A DNA stretch of 64,000 nucleotides from Streptomyces sp. Ru73 (lineage in GTDB: Bacteria > Actinomycetota > Actinomycetes > Streptomycetales > Streptomycetaceae): assembly GCF_002920575.1 (NCBI RefSeq), contig NZ_PQSQ01000009.1:1-64000 (forward strand), in the 5' to 3' direction. The position numbers and the translations under genes were made by a program. The notes below the pieces were generated by a model. The model made no database searches, was not told where the DNA came from, and saw nothing but the letters and a program-made list of their open reading frames with translations. Positions 8,254 to 17,226 of the stretch are shown piece after piece; the first letter of the stretch is position 1; each line of letters opens with the position of its first letter.

Positions 8254-10326
8254 ATGGACAGCCTCAAGGGACTGACCGACGAGGACCCGAGGGCGATCGG
8301 CGCCTACCGCCTCCTCGGCCGGCTGGGCACCGGCGGCATGGGCCGCGTCTACCTGGCCCGCTCCGAAGGCGGCCGGACCGTGGCCGTGAAGCTGGTCAGG
8401 GCGGAGCTGGCGGCCGAGCGCGAGTTCCGGGACCGGTTCCGGGCCGAGGTGGCGGCGGCGCGACGGGTGGGCGGCCGGTGGACCGCGCCCGTCCTGGACG
8501 CCGACACCGACGCGGACATCCCGTGGGTGGCGACCGGGTACATCGCGGGCCCGGCGCTCAGCGAGGTCGTGGACGGCACGTACGGGGCGCTCCCGGAGTA
8601 CGGCGTCAGGCGGCTCGCCTACGGGCTGTCCTGCGCGCTGCTCGACATCCACGGTGCCGGCCTGGTGCACCGCGACCTGAAGCCGTCCAACGTGCTGCTG
8701 ACCATCGACGGCCCGCGCGTCATCGACTTCGGCATCGCGCGGGCGCTGGACGCGGTGAGCGAGCACACCCAGACGCAGGTCGGCATGGTCGTCGGCTCGC
8801 CGAGCTTCATGTCGCCCGAACAGGTGCGCGGCGACCGCGTCACGCCCGCCAGCGACGTCTTCTGCCTGGGCTCGGTACTCGCGTACGCGGCGTCCGGGCG
8901 GATGCCGTTCGGCGCGCCGGAGTCGGGCGTGCACGCGGTGATGTTCCGCGTGGCCGAATCCGCGCCCGACCTGGACGCCGTACCGAAGCACCTGCGGGAG
9001 CTGATCGGCCGCTGTCTGGCGAAGGACCCGGAGGAGCGGCCGGCACCGGAGGACCTCGTCTCGGAGATCGGGCCGGTGAGCAGCGGCGGAGCGAGCTCGC
9101 CGTGGCTGCCGGCCCAGCTGGTCGCCCAGCTGGGGCAGCACGCCGTACGGCTGCTGGACACGGACACGCCCCCTTCGGGGCAGCCGGCACGTCCGGGGCG
9201 TACGACGGTGACGGCTGCCGCCGGCTCCTCGGGGACGGCCGCCGCTTCCTCCTCGGAGACGGTCGCCGCTGCTCCTCCGGAGACGGCCGGCGGTGCTCCC
9301 TTGGGGGCAGCGGGTGAGGGTCCCTCGGAGGCAGCGGGCGCTGCCCTTCCTGAAGGGGCGGCGTCCCGCACGACTGTCCTGCCGGCCGGGTCGGGCTCCG
9401 TTGCGGGGCAGGCGGGGGGACGCGAGGCGTCCGGCCCGTACGGCTCCGAAGGGGCGCAGGGGCCGCACGGCCACGAGGGGGCGCACGGCTCGGGCGGTCC
9501 GTCCGGTGCCGCCCCGTACGGCTCGGGGAGCGCCGTACCGGCGCCCAGGAGGCGGCGCTGGCCCCTCGCGCTCGGTGCCGTCGCCGTGGTGGCCGCAGCC
9601 GCCGGTGTGGCGTTGTTCACGGTGCCCGCGCTGGGCGGGAGCGGGGAGAGCGACGGCGGTTCCGACATTCCGGCGGCCTACGTCGGTACCTGGACCGGCG
9701 ACGTGCAGCGGGACGGGGTGCCCACGGGACAGCAGCGGCGGTTCGTGATCTCGCACGGGTCGGTCGGCGAGGTGGTCGCCAACAGCATCAGCCTCGGCGC
9801 CACGTACGAGTGCAAGAGCGACGGGAAACTGGTCTCCGTCTCGGACGCGGGCGGGATGCGGCTGGACACCACGGTGGTGGGGTCCGCGCCCGAGGGGCGC
9901 TGTTCGGCGCTGGGCGAGCACGTCCTGAAGCGCGGTCCGCACGGCACCCTCGTGTGGAGCGCGGCGGGCCGCACGGCGACGCTGCGCCCCGCGAGCCACG
10001 AGGTGGTGCCGAAGGAGTACCTGGGTACCTGGCAGCGCCCGAACGCCGACGGGATCGGCACGCAGGTGCTGACGATCGAGCGGACCCCTGTGGGCAGTCC
10101 CGCCGTGCGGATCGACGTACGGGGCAGCGGCGGGCACTGCACGGCCCGCGCGGACTTCTACTCGGCCGACGGGAAGCTGTCCGTCGGGCCCTCCGTGGTG
10201 GAGCGCCGCGCCCCCGGGTGCGCCGCCAGCAGTTCGTCCTTCTTCAGGATCGCGGGCGACGGCACCCTCGTGCGGACGTTCCGGGGCGACGACAAGCAGC
10301 CGCGTGCCTACACGAAGGTGCAGTGA
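8254..10326 (+). CDS. Membrane Ser/Thr protein kinase (PASTA-less, PknB-type kinase domain)
   Basis: A 690-residue Hanks-type kinase. The N-terminal kinase domain (about 15-275) has the glycine loop LGTGGMGRVYLA, ATP lysine 46 in VAVKLVR, catalytic Asp141 in HRDLKPSNVLL, DFGIA, and SFMSPEQVRGD after the activation loop. A Ser/Ala/Gly-rich linker of about 150 residues leads to one membrane helix (about 434-458). The extracellular part (about 465-690) contains two similar domains, each with a YVGTWTGDV or YLGTWQRPN opening and a cysteine pair. They are not PASTA repeats and are probably ligand-binding. ATG 8254 is preferred because GGGGAGGG lies 8 bases before it; GTG 8245 falls inside that ribosome site. 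Confidence 0.9.
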   Translation: MDSLKGLTDEDPRAIGAYRLLGRLGTGGMGRVYLARSEGGRTVAVKLVRAELAAEREFRDRFRAEVAAARRVGGRWTAPVLDADTDADIPWVATGYIAGPALSEVVDGTYGALPEYGVRRLAYGLSCALLDIHGAGLVHRDLKPSNVLLTIDGPRVIDFGIARALDAVSEHTQTQVGMVVGSPSFMSPEQVRGDRVTPASDVFCLGSVLAYAASGRMPFGAPESGVHAVMFRVAESAPDLDAVPKHLRELIGRCLAKDPEERPAPEDLVSEIGPVSSGGASSPWLPAQLVAQLGQHAVRLLDTDTPPSGQPARPGRTTVTAAAGSSGTAAASSSETVAAAPPETAGGAPLGAAGEGPSEAAGAALPEGAASRTTVLPAGSGSVAGQAGGREASGPYGSEGAQGPHGHEGAHGSGGPSGAAPYGSGSAVPAPRRRRWPLALGAVAVVAAAAGVALFTVPALGGSGESDGGSDIPAAYVGTWTGDVQRDGVPTGQQRRFVISHGSVGEVVANSISLGATYECKSDGKLVSVSDAGGMRLDTTVVGSAPEGRCSALGEHVLKRGPHGTLVWSAAGRTATLRPASHEVVPKEYLGTWQRPNADGIGTQVLTIERTPVGSPAVRIDVRGSGGHCTARADFYSADGKLSVGPSVVERRAPGCAASSSSFFRIAGDGTLVRTFRGDDKQPRAYTKVQ

Positions 10327-10384
10327 ACGCGGCTGCTGGATGTCGCTCGTGAGGGCGTGCGCCCACGGAGGGGCGTGCGGCCTG

Positions 10385-10408
10385 CGGAGGGGGCGCGGGC
10401 CCCCTCCG
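10385..10408. terminator. Hairpin between convergent kinase and purA genes
   Basis: A perfect 10-base stem: CGGAGGGGGC (10385-10394), loop GCGG, GCCCCCTCCG (10399-10408). It lies between two converging genes and can serve both directions. Confidence 0.8.
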
Positions 10409-10414
10409 GGTGCA

Positions 10415-11701
10415 TCAGTCCAGGAACGAGTTGATCTGGATCGTCTCGTCGCGGCCGGGGCCGACGCCGATGGCGGAGATCGGGGCGCCCGACATGTCCT
10501 CCAGCGCCTTGACGTACGCCTGGGCGTTCTTCGGGAGCTCGGCGAAGGTCTTGGCCTTGGTGATGTCCTCGGACCAGCCCGGCAGCATCTCGTAGACCGG
10601 CTTCGCGTGGTGGAAGTCGCTCTGGTTGTGCGGCAGCTCCTCGACCCGCTTGCCGTCGACCTCGTAGGCGACGCAGACCGGGATCTGCTCCCAGCCGGTC
10701 AGCACGTCGAGCTTGGTCAGGAAGAAGTCGGTGAGGCCGTTGACGCGGGTCGCGTAGCGCGCGATGACCGCGTCGAACCAGCCGCAGCGGCGGTCGCGGC
10801 CGGTGGTCACGCCCCGCTCGCCGCCAATGGTGCGCAGCGCCTCGCCGTCCTTGTCGAACAGCTCGGTCGGGAACGGGCCGGCGCCGACGCGCGTGGTGTA
10901 CGCCTTGAGGATGCCGATGACCCGGTTGATCTTCGTCGGGCCGACGCCGGCACCGGTGCAGGCACCGCCCGCGGTCGGGTTCGACGAGGTCACGAAGGGG
11001 TACGTGCCGTGGTCGACGTCCAGGAGGGTGCCCTGGCCGCCTTCGAAGAGGACGACCTTGCCCTCGTCGATGGCGTTGTTGAGGATCAGCGTGGTGTCGG
11101 CGACGTAGCCCTTGATCTGGTCCGCGTAGCCGAGCAGCTCCTCGACGACCTGCTCGGCGACCACCGCGCGGTGGTTGTAGAGCTTGGCGAGCACCTGGTT
11201 CTTGAAGTCGAGGGCCGCCTCCACCTTCTGGAGCAGGATCGACTCGTCGAACAGGTCCTGCACCCGGATGCCGGTGCGGTTGATCTTGTCGGCGTAGGTC
11301 GGGCCGATGCCGCGGCCCGTGGTGCCGATCTTGCGCTTGCCCAGGAAGCGCTCCGTCACCTTGTCGACGGTGATGTTGTACGGCGTGATCAGGTGCGCGT
11401 TACCGCTGATCAGCAGCTTGGACGTGTCGACGCCGCGCTCGTTCAGTCCGCTCAGCTCGGAGAGCAGGACCGCCGGGTCGACGACGACGCCGTTGCCGAT
11501 GACCGGGGTGCACCCCGGCGAGAGGATCCCGGAAGGGAGCAGGTGCAATGCGTACTTCTGGTCGCCCACGACGACCGTGTGGCCGGCATTGTTGCCGCCC
11601 TGGTAGCGCACTACATAGTCGACGGACCCACCGAGCAGGTCGGTGGCCTTTCCCTTGCCCTCGTCACCCCACTGAGCACCGAGCAGCACAAGTGCGGGCA
11701 C
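10415..11701 (-). CDS. purA: Adenylosuccinate synthetase
   Basis: A 428-residue cytoplasmic enzyme that joins aspartate to IMP using GTP, the first committed step to AMP. The N-terminal P-loop [17 protein letters not shown] is diagnostic. The IMP-binding NAGHTVV and [13 protein letters not shown] segments and the C-terminal [12 protein letters not shown] motif are intact. Length equals the family norm. It is transcribed alone, with a leader of more than 100 bases holding two hairpins (11804-11831 and 11838-11865). Confidence 0.97.
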   Translation of the reverse strand: MPALVLLGAQWGDEGKGKATDLLGGSVDYVVRYQGGNNAGHTVVVGDQKYALHLLPSGILSPGCTPVIGNGVVVDPAVLLSELSGLNERGVDTSKLLISGNAHLITPYNITVDKVTERFLGKRKIGTTGRGIGPTYADKINRTGIRVQDLFDESILLQKVEAALDFKNQVLAKLYNHRAVVAEQVVEELLGYADQIKGYVADTTLILNNAIDEGKVVLFEGGQGTLLDVDHGTYPFVTSSNPTAGGACTGAGVGPTKINRVIGILKAYTTRVGAGPFPTELFDKDGEALRTIGGERGVTTGRDRRCGWFDAVIARYATRVNGLTDFFLTKLDVLTGWEQIPVCVAYEVDGKRVEELPHNQSDFHHAKPVYEMLPGWSEDITKAKTFAELPKNAQAYVKALEDMSGAPISAIGVGPGRDETIQINSFLD

Positions 11702-11803
11702 AGGCGTACACCCCTTCCGGGCGGGGCATGTCCAACGTGCGAGCGGCTCACTGCCTGGTGCAGCCGCCGCGCGAGCCGTCGAACCGGTGCCCCGGATAGA
11801 CGA

Positions 11804-11831
11804 AGCCCCTGGCGCAACAACGACAGGGGCT
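11804..11831. promoter_or_regulatory. Hairpin in the purA leader
   Basis: AGCCCCT at 11804-11810 pairs with AGGGGCT at 11825-11831 around a 14-base loop. It lies about 100-130 bases upstream of the purA start, between the presumed promoter and the gene, so it would be transcribed. Its role is unknown. Confidence 0.35.
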
Positions 11832-11837
11832 CTTGCA

Positions 11838-11865
11838 CCGAGAGATTACCCAACATTTCTCTCGG
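11838..11865 (-). promoter_or_regulatory. Inverted repeat overlapping a likely purA -10 element
   Basis: CCGAGAGA (11838-11845) mirrors TCTCTCGG (11858-11865). On the minus strand the repeat contains TAATCT (11848-11843), a good match to the Streptomyces -10 consensus TANNNT, preceded by GGG. An operator overlapping a -10 box would suit repression of purA. I see no strong -35 hexamer. Confidence 0.4.
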
Positions 11866-12000
11866 GCGACGAACAGGACAGTCCCGGGGCGCCCGGCCAC
11901 CGCCGGGGCACGGGGGCCCGCGGCGGCCGCGACGACCGTTTTGCCCCCGTCCCGTCCGAGTCCGTTCGCCGAGAGAACGCAAGCCCTAGGAAGGACCGAG

Positions 12001-12954
12001 GTGTCGGCTCCAGACCTTGCCGGGCGCTCCCTGCTCGTGGTCATCGACCCGGTCGCCCGCCGTGTGGACGGCGAGTCCGTACGCATCGCCAAGGACGTCC
12101 TGTGCGCGGCCGCGACCACGAAGATCTGCTTCCCGGACGACCCCGGCGAATTCGCCCGGGTGCTCGCCCGAAGGGGGCAACGCCGCCCCGTGGTGATCGG
12201 CGACGACCGCGCCCTCGTGCGCACCGTCGAGCTGCTCCACAAGGAGCGCGAGCTGTCCCGGGTGGCGCTGTCCCTGGTGCCCGTCGGCGCGCCGGGCGGT
12301 ACCGCGCTCTGCCGTGCGCTGGGCGTCCCCACGGACACCGTGTCCGCCGCGCGTGCCGTCCTGGACGGTCAGGAACGCGCCCTCGACCTGCTCTCCGACG
12401 ACAGCGACGGCATCGTGCTCGGCGGGCTGCGCATCCCGGGCGGCGACCTGACGGAGCAGCCCGCCGGGCCCGCGCCCGCGGCCGCTGAGGAGCCCGTGGT
12501 GCCCGCGCAGCGGCCCTGGTGGACCCCGGCGGCCCGGACGGCGCGGGCGGCGCTGTCGCTGCTCACCGCGCCCGTTCCGGGCGGCGGTACGGGCCGCGGC
12601 CGGCGGGGCGAGCGCATGCTGCCGCGGCTGCGGGTGGAGGCGGACGGCGTGGTGCTGGCGGATCTGGACCGGCCGGTGCACCGGGTGTCGGTGGCGCCCG
12701 TGGGGTGCACGGCGGCGCACGGCGTGGCGCCGGGCGCCGGGGCAGAGTGCCCCTCGCAGGAGCCGGAAGGGCTGGCCGAGGTGGTCGTGCAGTGGCACGC
12801 GGACGAGGCGCCGGTACGGGTACGGGCGCGGGCCGTGACGGTGTCCGGGCCGGACTTCCGTTACCGGGCGGACGCGGTGATCGGCGGGCCGGTCAGGACG
12901 CGTACGTGGACGGTGCAGCCGTCCGCGTGGCGGCTGACGCTGCCCCGGCGGTGA
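12001..12954 (+). CDS. Diacylglycerol kinase-like protein, probably degenerate
   Basis: A 317-residue protein resembling the DAGK/NAD-kinase catalytic fold and commonly found beside purA in Streptomyces. The N-terminus LLVVIDPVARRVDGES matches the first strand of the fold. The nucleotide motif GGDGT is replaced by VVIGDDRALVRTVELL, and the usual GTGNDFAR by PGGTALCRALGVP. Catalysis is therefore doubtful. A basic Pro-rich stretch near 165-205 precedes a C-terminal beta-rich domain. GTG 12001 is supported by AGGAAGGA seven bases upstream. Divergent from purA. Confidence 0.65.
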   Translation: MSAPDLAGRSLLVVIDPVARRVDGESVRIAKDVLCAAATTKICFPDDPGEFARVLARRGQRRPVVIGDDRALVRTVELLHKERELSRVALSLVPVGAPGGTALCRALGVPTDTVSAARAVLDGQERALDLLSDDSDGIVLGGLRIPGGDLTEQPAGPAPAAAEEPVVPAQRPWWTPAARTARAALSLLTAPVPGGGTGRGRRGERMLPRLRVEADGVVLADLDRPVHRVSVAPVGCTAAHGVAPGAGAECPSQEPEGLAEVVVQWHADEAPVRVRARAVTVSGPDFRYRADAVIGGPVRTRTWTVQPSAWRLTLPRR

Positions 12955-13034
12955 CGACGCAGGGAGAGGCATCGCACTGGATGGCGCCGTGGCGGACGGG
13001 GTCTCGCCGGGAGGCGTCGCGGCGGGGGTGACGC

Positions 13035-13050
13035 TTCTCACGTCCGTGAG
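13035..13050. terminator. Short palindromic hairpin between convergent genes
   Basis: TCTCACG-TC-CGTGAGA, a perfect 7-base inverted repeat between the DAGK-like gene and the regulator gene. No T-run. It is a plausible bidirectional terminator, though short. Confidence 0.4.
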
Positions 13051-13107
13051 ACGGGCCGCGCACCGGTCCGCCGGCGCGGTCAGCGGCTCGGGCGCGGGCG
13101 CGCGAGC

Positions 13108-13638
13108 TCACCGCGCGAGCCGGTCCTGGCCTTCGCTCTCCTGCTGGGCGCGCAGCTCGTCGCGGTACTTGACCCAGCGCTCCATCATCACGCTCATCTC
13201 CTTCTGCATGAACTCGAAGAACGCGAGCGTCTCGCCGACCCGGCGGCCGGCCGGTGTGCCCTCTCCGAGGCTCTCCACGCCCTCGCGCAGGGCCGCCTCC
13301 AGCCGGGTCATGCTGTTGTCCTTGCGGGTCAGGGCCTCGTGCCACTGCTCGTTGTGCACGCGGTACCGGTCGCGCCGCGTGCCGGGCTCGCGCTCCCGGC
13401 CGACCATGCCGACCTGCGAGAGGTAACGGATCGCGCCGGAGACCGCGGCGGGGCTGATGCGCAGCCGCTCACTGATCTCGGCCGAGGTGAGCACGCCGGA
13501 CTCCGAGGCGAGCAGGCAGGAGAACACCCGCGCGGGCATCCGCTGCATCCCGGCGTCCGTGAGCTGCGCGGCGAAGCGCTCCACGAACTGGGCGACCGCC
13601 TCGTCGTCCCGCCTTGTCACCCGCTGCTCCTCGCTCAT
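13108..13638 (-). CDS. MarR/GbsR-type transcriptional regulator
   Basis: A 176-residue DNA-binding protein. The winged helix-turn-helix (about 30-95) reads MQRMPARVFSCLLASESG, then LTSAEISERLRISPAAVSGA as helix-turn-helix and REREPGTRRDRYRV as the wing. The C-terminal half is helical and probably dimerises. The frame stays open far upstream, but ATG 13638 has GAGAGG eight bases before it. It is divergent from an ABC exporter, and the 120-base spacer contains a perfect 16-base palindrome. This is the usual layout of a local repressor of an efflux pump. The ligand is unknown. Confidence 0.85.
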   Translation of the reverse strand: MSEEQRVTRRDDEAVAQFVERFAAQLTDAGMQRMPARVFSCLLASESGVLTSAEISERLRISPAAVSGAIRYLSQVGMVGREREPGTRRDRYRVHNEQWHEALTRKDNSMTRLEAALREGVESLGEGTPAGRRVGETLAFFEFMQKEMSVMMERWVKYRDELRAQQESEGQDRLAR

Positions 13639-13722
13639 CTGCTCATCCTCTCCCGTACCCCGGCGATCGACGTACGTGATCCGGCTCCCTCGCGCGTCCT
13701 CAATTTTATACGCTTCCTTAAC

Positions 13723-13738
13723 TTCACAAATTTGTGAA
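13723..13738. promoter_or_regulatory. Perfect palindrome TTCACAAATTTGTGAA, likely operator
   Basis: A 16-base perfect palindrome in the regulator/ABC-exporter spacer, 21 bases before the ABC start. Its AT content is striking in this genome. A TATAAAAT-like element for the regulator lies just beyond it (about 13703-13711, minus strand). Binding by the regulator at 13108 would let it control both directions. Confidence 0.65.
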
Positions 13739-13758
13739 AGTAGCGTACGTTCAAAACC

Positions 13759-14769
13759 ATGACCACAGCACTCGACCCGGCAGCGGCGGTCCACGTCGCC
13801 GGTCTCCACAAGTCGTTCGGGCGCACCCGCGCGCTCGACGGCCTCGACCTCACCGTCTCCCCCGGCGAGGTCCACGGCTTCCTCGGTCCCAACGGCGCCG
13901 GGAAGTCCACCACCATCCGCGTCCTGCTGGGCCTGCTGCGCGCCGACCGCGGAGCCGCCCGCCTGCTGGGCAAGGACCCCTGGCACGACGCCGTCGAGCT
14001 GCACCGCCGCATCGCGTACGTGCCGGGCGACGTCACCCTCTGGCGGAACCTCTCCGGCGGCGAGGTCATAGACCTCTACGGACGGCTCCGCGGCGGGCTG
14101 GACGGCGCCCGCCGGGAGCGGCTGCTGGAGCGCTTCGAGCTGGACCCCACCAAGAAGGGGCGCACGTACTCCAAGGGGAACCGGCAGAAGGTCGCCCTGG
14201 TCGCCGCGTTCGCCTCCGACGTCGACCTGCTGATCCTCGACGAGCCGACCTCCGGCCTCGACCCGCTGATGGAAGAGGTCTTCCAGGAGTGCGTCCTGGA
14301 GGCGCGGGACGCCGGGCGCACGGTCCTGCTCTCCAGTCACCTCCTGTCCGAGGTCGAGGCGTTGTGCGACCGGGTCAGCATCATCCGCAAGGGCCGGACC
14401 GTGGAGAGCGGTTCCCTCGCCGACCTCCGGCATCTCACCCGCACCTCGGTCTCCGCCGAGCTGGCCGGCCCGCCCGACGGGCTGTCCCGTCTCCCCGGCG
14501 TGCACGACCTCGACGTACACGGCAGACGGGTCCGGCTCCAGGTGGACACCGACAAGCTCGACGCGGTGCTGCGCGCCCTCACCGCGTCCGGCGTACGCAG
14601 CCTGACGAGCACACCGCCCACCCTGGAGGAGCTGTTCCTGCGGCACTACCAGGACGACCTGCGTACGGGCGAGGCGCACGACGCCCACGACACGGCTGCC
14701 GCCAAGTCCCCCACCGCTGAGCCCTCCGCCGCCGACTCCTCCGCCGACGAAGGGGTGAGCTCGCGATGA
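13759..14769 (+). CDS. ABC transporter ATP-binding protein
   Basis: A 336-residue ATPase subunit of an ABC exporter. Walker A is GPNGAGKST (43-51), the signature is the variant [12 protein letters not shown], and Walker B with switch is [12 protein letters not shown] (about 157-168), followed by SSHLLSEVE. The C-terminal 90 residues are a CcmA/DrrA-like extension that helps bind the permease. The last 35 residues are Ala/Ser-rich. The gene has no clear ribosome site and may be read from a very short leader. Its stop overlaps the permease start as ATGA. Confidence 0.93.
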   Translation: MTTALDPAAAVHVAGLHKSFGRTRALDGLDLTVSPGEVHGFLGPNGAGKSTTIRVLLGLLRADRGAARLLGKDPWHDAVELHRRIAYVPGDVTLWRNLSGGEVIDLYGRLRGGLDGARRERLLERFELDPTKKGRTYSKGNRQKVALVAAFASDVDLLILDEPTSGLDPLMEEVFQECVLEARDAGRTVLLSSHLLSEVEALCDRVSIIRKGRTVESGSLADLRHLTRTSVSAELAGPPDGLSRLPGVHDLDVHGRRVRLQVDTDKLDAVLRALTASGVRSLTSTPPTLEELFLRHYQDDLRTGEAHDAHDTAAAKSPTAEPSAADSSADEGVSSR

Positions 14770-16403
14770 CTGCCCTCGCCGCCGCGCCCGCGGTGCGCAG
14801 CGGGGCCCGCACCCTGGCGGGGACCGGCACCCTGCTGCGCCTGGCGCTGCGCCGCGACCGGCTGATGATTCCCCTGTGGGTGCTGCTGCTCGGCCTGACG
14901 ATGGCCGGCCTCGGCGGTTCCTTCGAAGCGCTCTACGACACCGCGGCCAAGCGCGCCGAACTGGGCCGGTCGATGAATGCCAACGCCTCGATGCGCGCGC
15001 TGTACGGCCCGGTGTTCGGCGACTCGATCGGCGGGCTGGTCGCCTGGCGGATGGCCGGCTTCGGAGCGGTGCTCGCCGCCGTGATGAGCCTCCTCATCGT
15101 CATACGGCACACGAGGGAAGAAGAGGAGACGGGCCGTCAGGAGCTGTTGTCGGCGGCCATGGTCGGCCGGCGCGCCCCGATCAGCGCGGCCCTGTTGACC
15201 GCGCTCCTGGCCAATGCCGCGCTGACGCTCGTCATCGCCGCCGGGCTCGCCACGTCTGGCCGGCCGGTGGCGGGTTCGTTGGCCCTGGGGCTGGCCGTCG
15301 GCGGATGCGGGATGTTCTTCGCGGGCGTCGCCGCCATCGCCGCGCAGCTCACCGAGAGCGCGCGATTCGCCAAGGGGCTGACGGGTGCGGTCGTGGGAGT
15401 CGCGTTCGTGCTGCGGGCCGCGGGTGACGCGGCGACCGCCGATGGCTCCTCGCCGCTGACCTGGATATCGCCGATCGGCTGGGCGCAGCATCTGCGGGCG
15501 TACGCCGGTGAACGCTGGTGGGTGCTCCTGCTGTTCGCCGCCGGCACCGCCGTGACGGCTTGCGCGGCATACGCACTGACCGCGCGGCGGGACGTCGGGA
15601 TGAGCTTCCTGCCCGCACGGCCGGGACCTGCCCGCGCACCCGCTTCGCTGAACGGCGCGTTCGGCCTCGCCTGGCGGCTGCAGCGCACGACGCTGCTGGG
15701 CTGGGCCCTCGGATTCGCGGTGGCCGGCGGGGTGTTCGGCGGCATCGCCGACGGCGCCTCCGACATGGTCGGTGACAACGCGCAGACCCGCCGCATCCTG
15801 GAACGCATGGGCGGCGCCCAGGCGCTGACCGACACGTTCCTGGCCACCATGGCCGGCATGCTCGGAATGGTCGCGGCGGTCTACGCCACGGGCGCGGTGC
15901 TGCGGCTGCGCGCCGAGGAGACCGGCGACCGGGCCGAACCGGTCCTGGCCTGCGCGGTCGGCCGGCTGCGCTGGGCGGCGAGCCACCTGGTCATCGCCTT
16001 CCTCGGCACCGGTGTCGTACTGGCCGCCGGCGGGGTGGGCCTGGCGATCGGATACGGGAGTGCCGTAGGTGACGTGGGCGGACGCTTCGGGTCCCTGGTG
16101 GGCGCGGCACTGGCACAGTTGCCGGCGGTGTGGGTGCTGACCGGCCTCACGACGCTCCTCTTCGGCGCGTTCCCGAGGCTGACCACGGCGGCCTGGGGGC
16201 TGGTCGGGGTGTCCCTGGCCCTCGGCTGGATAGGCCCGGCACTCGACCTGCCGCAGTGGGCGATGGACCTCTCCCCGTTCAGCCACCTGCCGAAGCTGCC
16301 CGGCGGTGACGTGACGGCGGCACCCTTCCTGTGGCTCCTGCTGATAGCCGCCGTGAGCACGGCCGCCGGCCTGACGGGGGTGAGGCGCCGGGACATGGGG
16401 TGA
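14766..16403 (+). CDS. ABC exporter permease
   Basis: A 545-residue membrane protein with about 12 predicted helices in two similar halves, each beginning with a cytoplasmic LALRRD or LAWRLQRTT segment followed by a membrane helix and a large loop. This is the ABC-2/antibiotic-exporter permease style of actinobacteria. The cytoplasmic loop [20 protein letters not shown] is repeated in the second half as [20 protein letters not shown], a coupling-helix hallmark of this family. Coupled to the ATPase by a 4-base overlap. Export of a lipophilic compound is inferred. Confidence 0.9.
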   Translation: MTALAAAPAVRSGARTLAGTGTLLRLALRRDRLMIPLWVLLLGLTMAGLGGSFEALYDTAAKRAELGRSMNANASMRALYGPVFGDSIGGLVAWRMAGFGAVLAAVMSLLIVIRHTREEEETGRQELLSAAMVGRRAPISAALLTALLANAALTLVIAAGLATSGRPVAGSLALGLAVGGCGMFFAGVAAIAAQLTESARFAKGLTGAVVGVAFVLRAAGDAATADGSSPLTWISPIGWAQHLRAYAGERWWVLLLFAAGTAVTACAAYALTARRDVGMSFLPARPGPARAPASLNGAFGLAWRLQRTTLLGWALGFAVAGGVFGGIADGASDMVGDNAQTRRILERMGGAQALTDTFLATMAGMLGMVAAVYATGAVLRLRAEETGDRAEPVLACAVGRLRWAASHLVIAFLGTGVVLAAGGVGLAIGYGSAVGDVGGRFGSLVGAALAQLPAVWVLTGLTTLLFGAFPRLTTAAWGLVGVSLALGWIGPALDLPQWAMDLSPFSHLPKLPGGDVTAAPFLWLLLIAAVSTAAGLTGVRRRDMG

Positions 16404-16480
16404 CGAGCGGGGTGGCGTGTGGGATGACGTGCGGACCGGAGGCTGTCCCCGGAAGCCGGCCCGAAGCGGAGACCCCACAG

Positions 16481-16505
16481 CGATATCCACAGGGTGTGGA
16501 TATCG
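16481..16505. terminator. Perfect 11-base inverted repeat between convergent genes
   Basis: CGATATCCACA (16481-16491), GGG, TGTGGATATCG (16495-16505). It sits between the converging permease and response-regulator genes, so a bidirectional terminator is likely. Its moderate GC content also makes a protein-binding site possible. Confidence 0.55.
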
Positions 16506-16569
16506 TCACGGGGTGTCGGCCCGGGTCCCCGGGCCCTGGCCCGTCCCCTGGTCCTCGCCCGGCCGTCTC

Positions 16570-17226
16570 TCACGCGCCCGGTGTGACAAGGCCCGTTTCG
16601 TAGGCGAAGACGGCGGCCTGGGTGCGGTCGCGAAGACCGAGCTTCACCAGCATGCGGCTCACATGGGTCTTGATCGTGGATTCGGCGACGACGAGATGGG
16701 CGGCGATCTCACCGTTCGAGAGGCCCTGCGCGACCAGCACCAGGACCTCCGTCTCCCGCTCCGTGAGATCACCGACGCGCTCCTGGGCCGGTGGACGGGG
16801 CGCACCCAGCCGGGAGAACTCCGAGATCAGCCGTTTGGTGACGGTCGGCGCGAGGAGCGCTTCGCCGGACGCCACGATCCGTACTCCCTCGGCGAGTTGG
16901 CCGGCCGAGGCGTCCTTGAGGAGGAAGCCGCTGGCTCCCGCGCGGAGCGCTTGGTAGACGTACTCATCCAGGTCGAACGTGGTCAGGACGAGCACCTTGG
17001 CGTCCGCGTCGGCGGCGACGATCTCGCGGGTGGCGTCGAGGCCGTTGACCTCCGGCATGCGGATGTCCATCAGGACGACGTCCGGGCGCAGGGCGGCGAC
17101 CTGGTCGACCGCGTCGCGGCCGTTCACGGCCTCGCCGACGACCTCGATGTCCGGCATCGCATTGAGGAGGACGGAGAAGCCCTCACGGACCATCACCTGG
17201 TCGTCGACGATCAGGACTCTGATCAT
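16570..17226 (-). CDS. NarL/LuxR-family response regulator
   Basis: A 218-residue regulator. The receiver domain begins MIRVLIVDDQVMVREG, with phospho-acceptor Asp in VVLMDIRMPEVNG (about 54), Thr in VLVLTTFD and Lys in FLLKDAS. The C-terminal HTH has the LuxR signature LTERETEVLVLVAQGLSNGE and ESTIKTHVSRMLVKLGLRDR. Its start overlaps the kinase stop (ATGA), so the two are made together. The adjacent convergent ABC exporter is a possible but unproven target. Confidence 0.94.
   Translation of the reverse strand: MIRVLIVDDQVMVREGFSVLLNAMPDIEVVGEAVNGRDAVDQVAALRPDVVLMDIRMPEVNGLDATREIVAADADAKVLVLTTFDLDEYVYQALRAGASGFLLKDASAGQLAEGVRIVASGEALLAPTVTKRLISEFSRLGAPRPPAQERVGDLTERETEVLVLVAQGLSNGEIAAHLVVAESTIKTHVSRMLVKLGLRDRTQAAVFAYETGLVTPGA

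Noticed and set aside
16481..16505. CGATATCCACA dyad as an operator of the response regulator
   Set aside because: It sits between gene ends, not before a start. A terminator is the simpler reading, though a binding site was not excluded.
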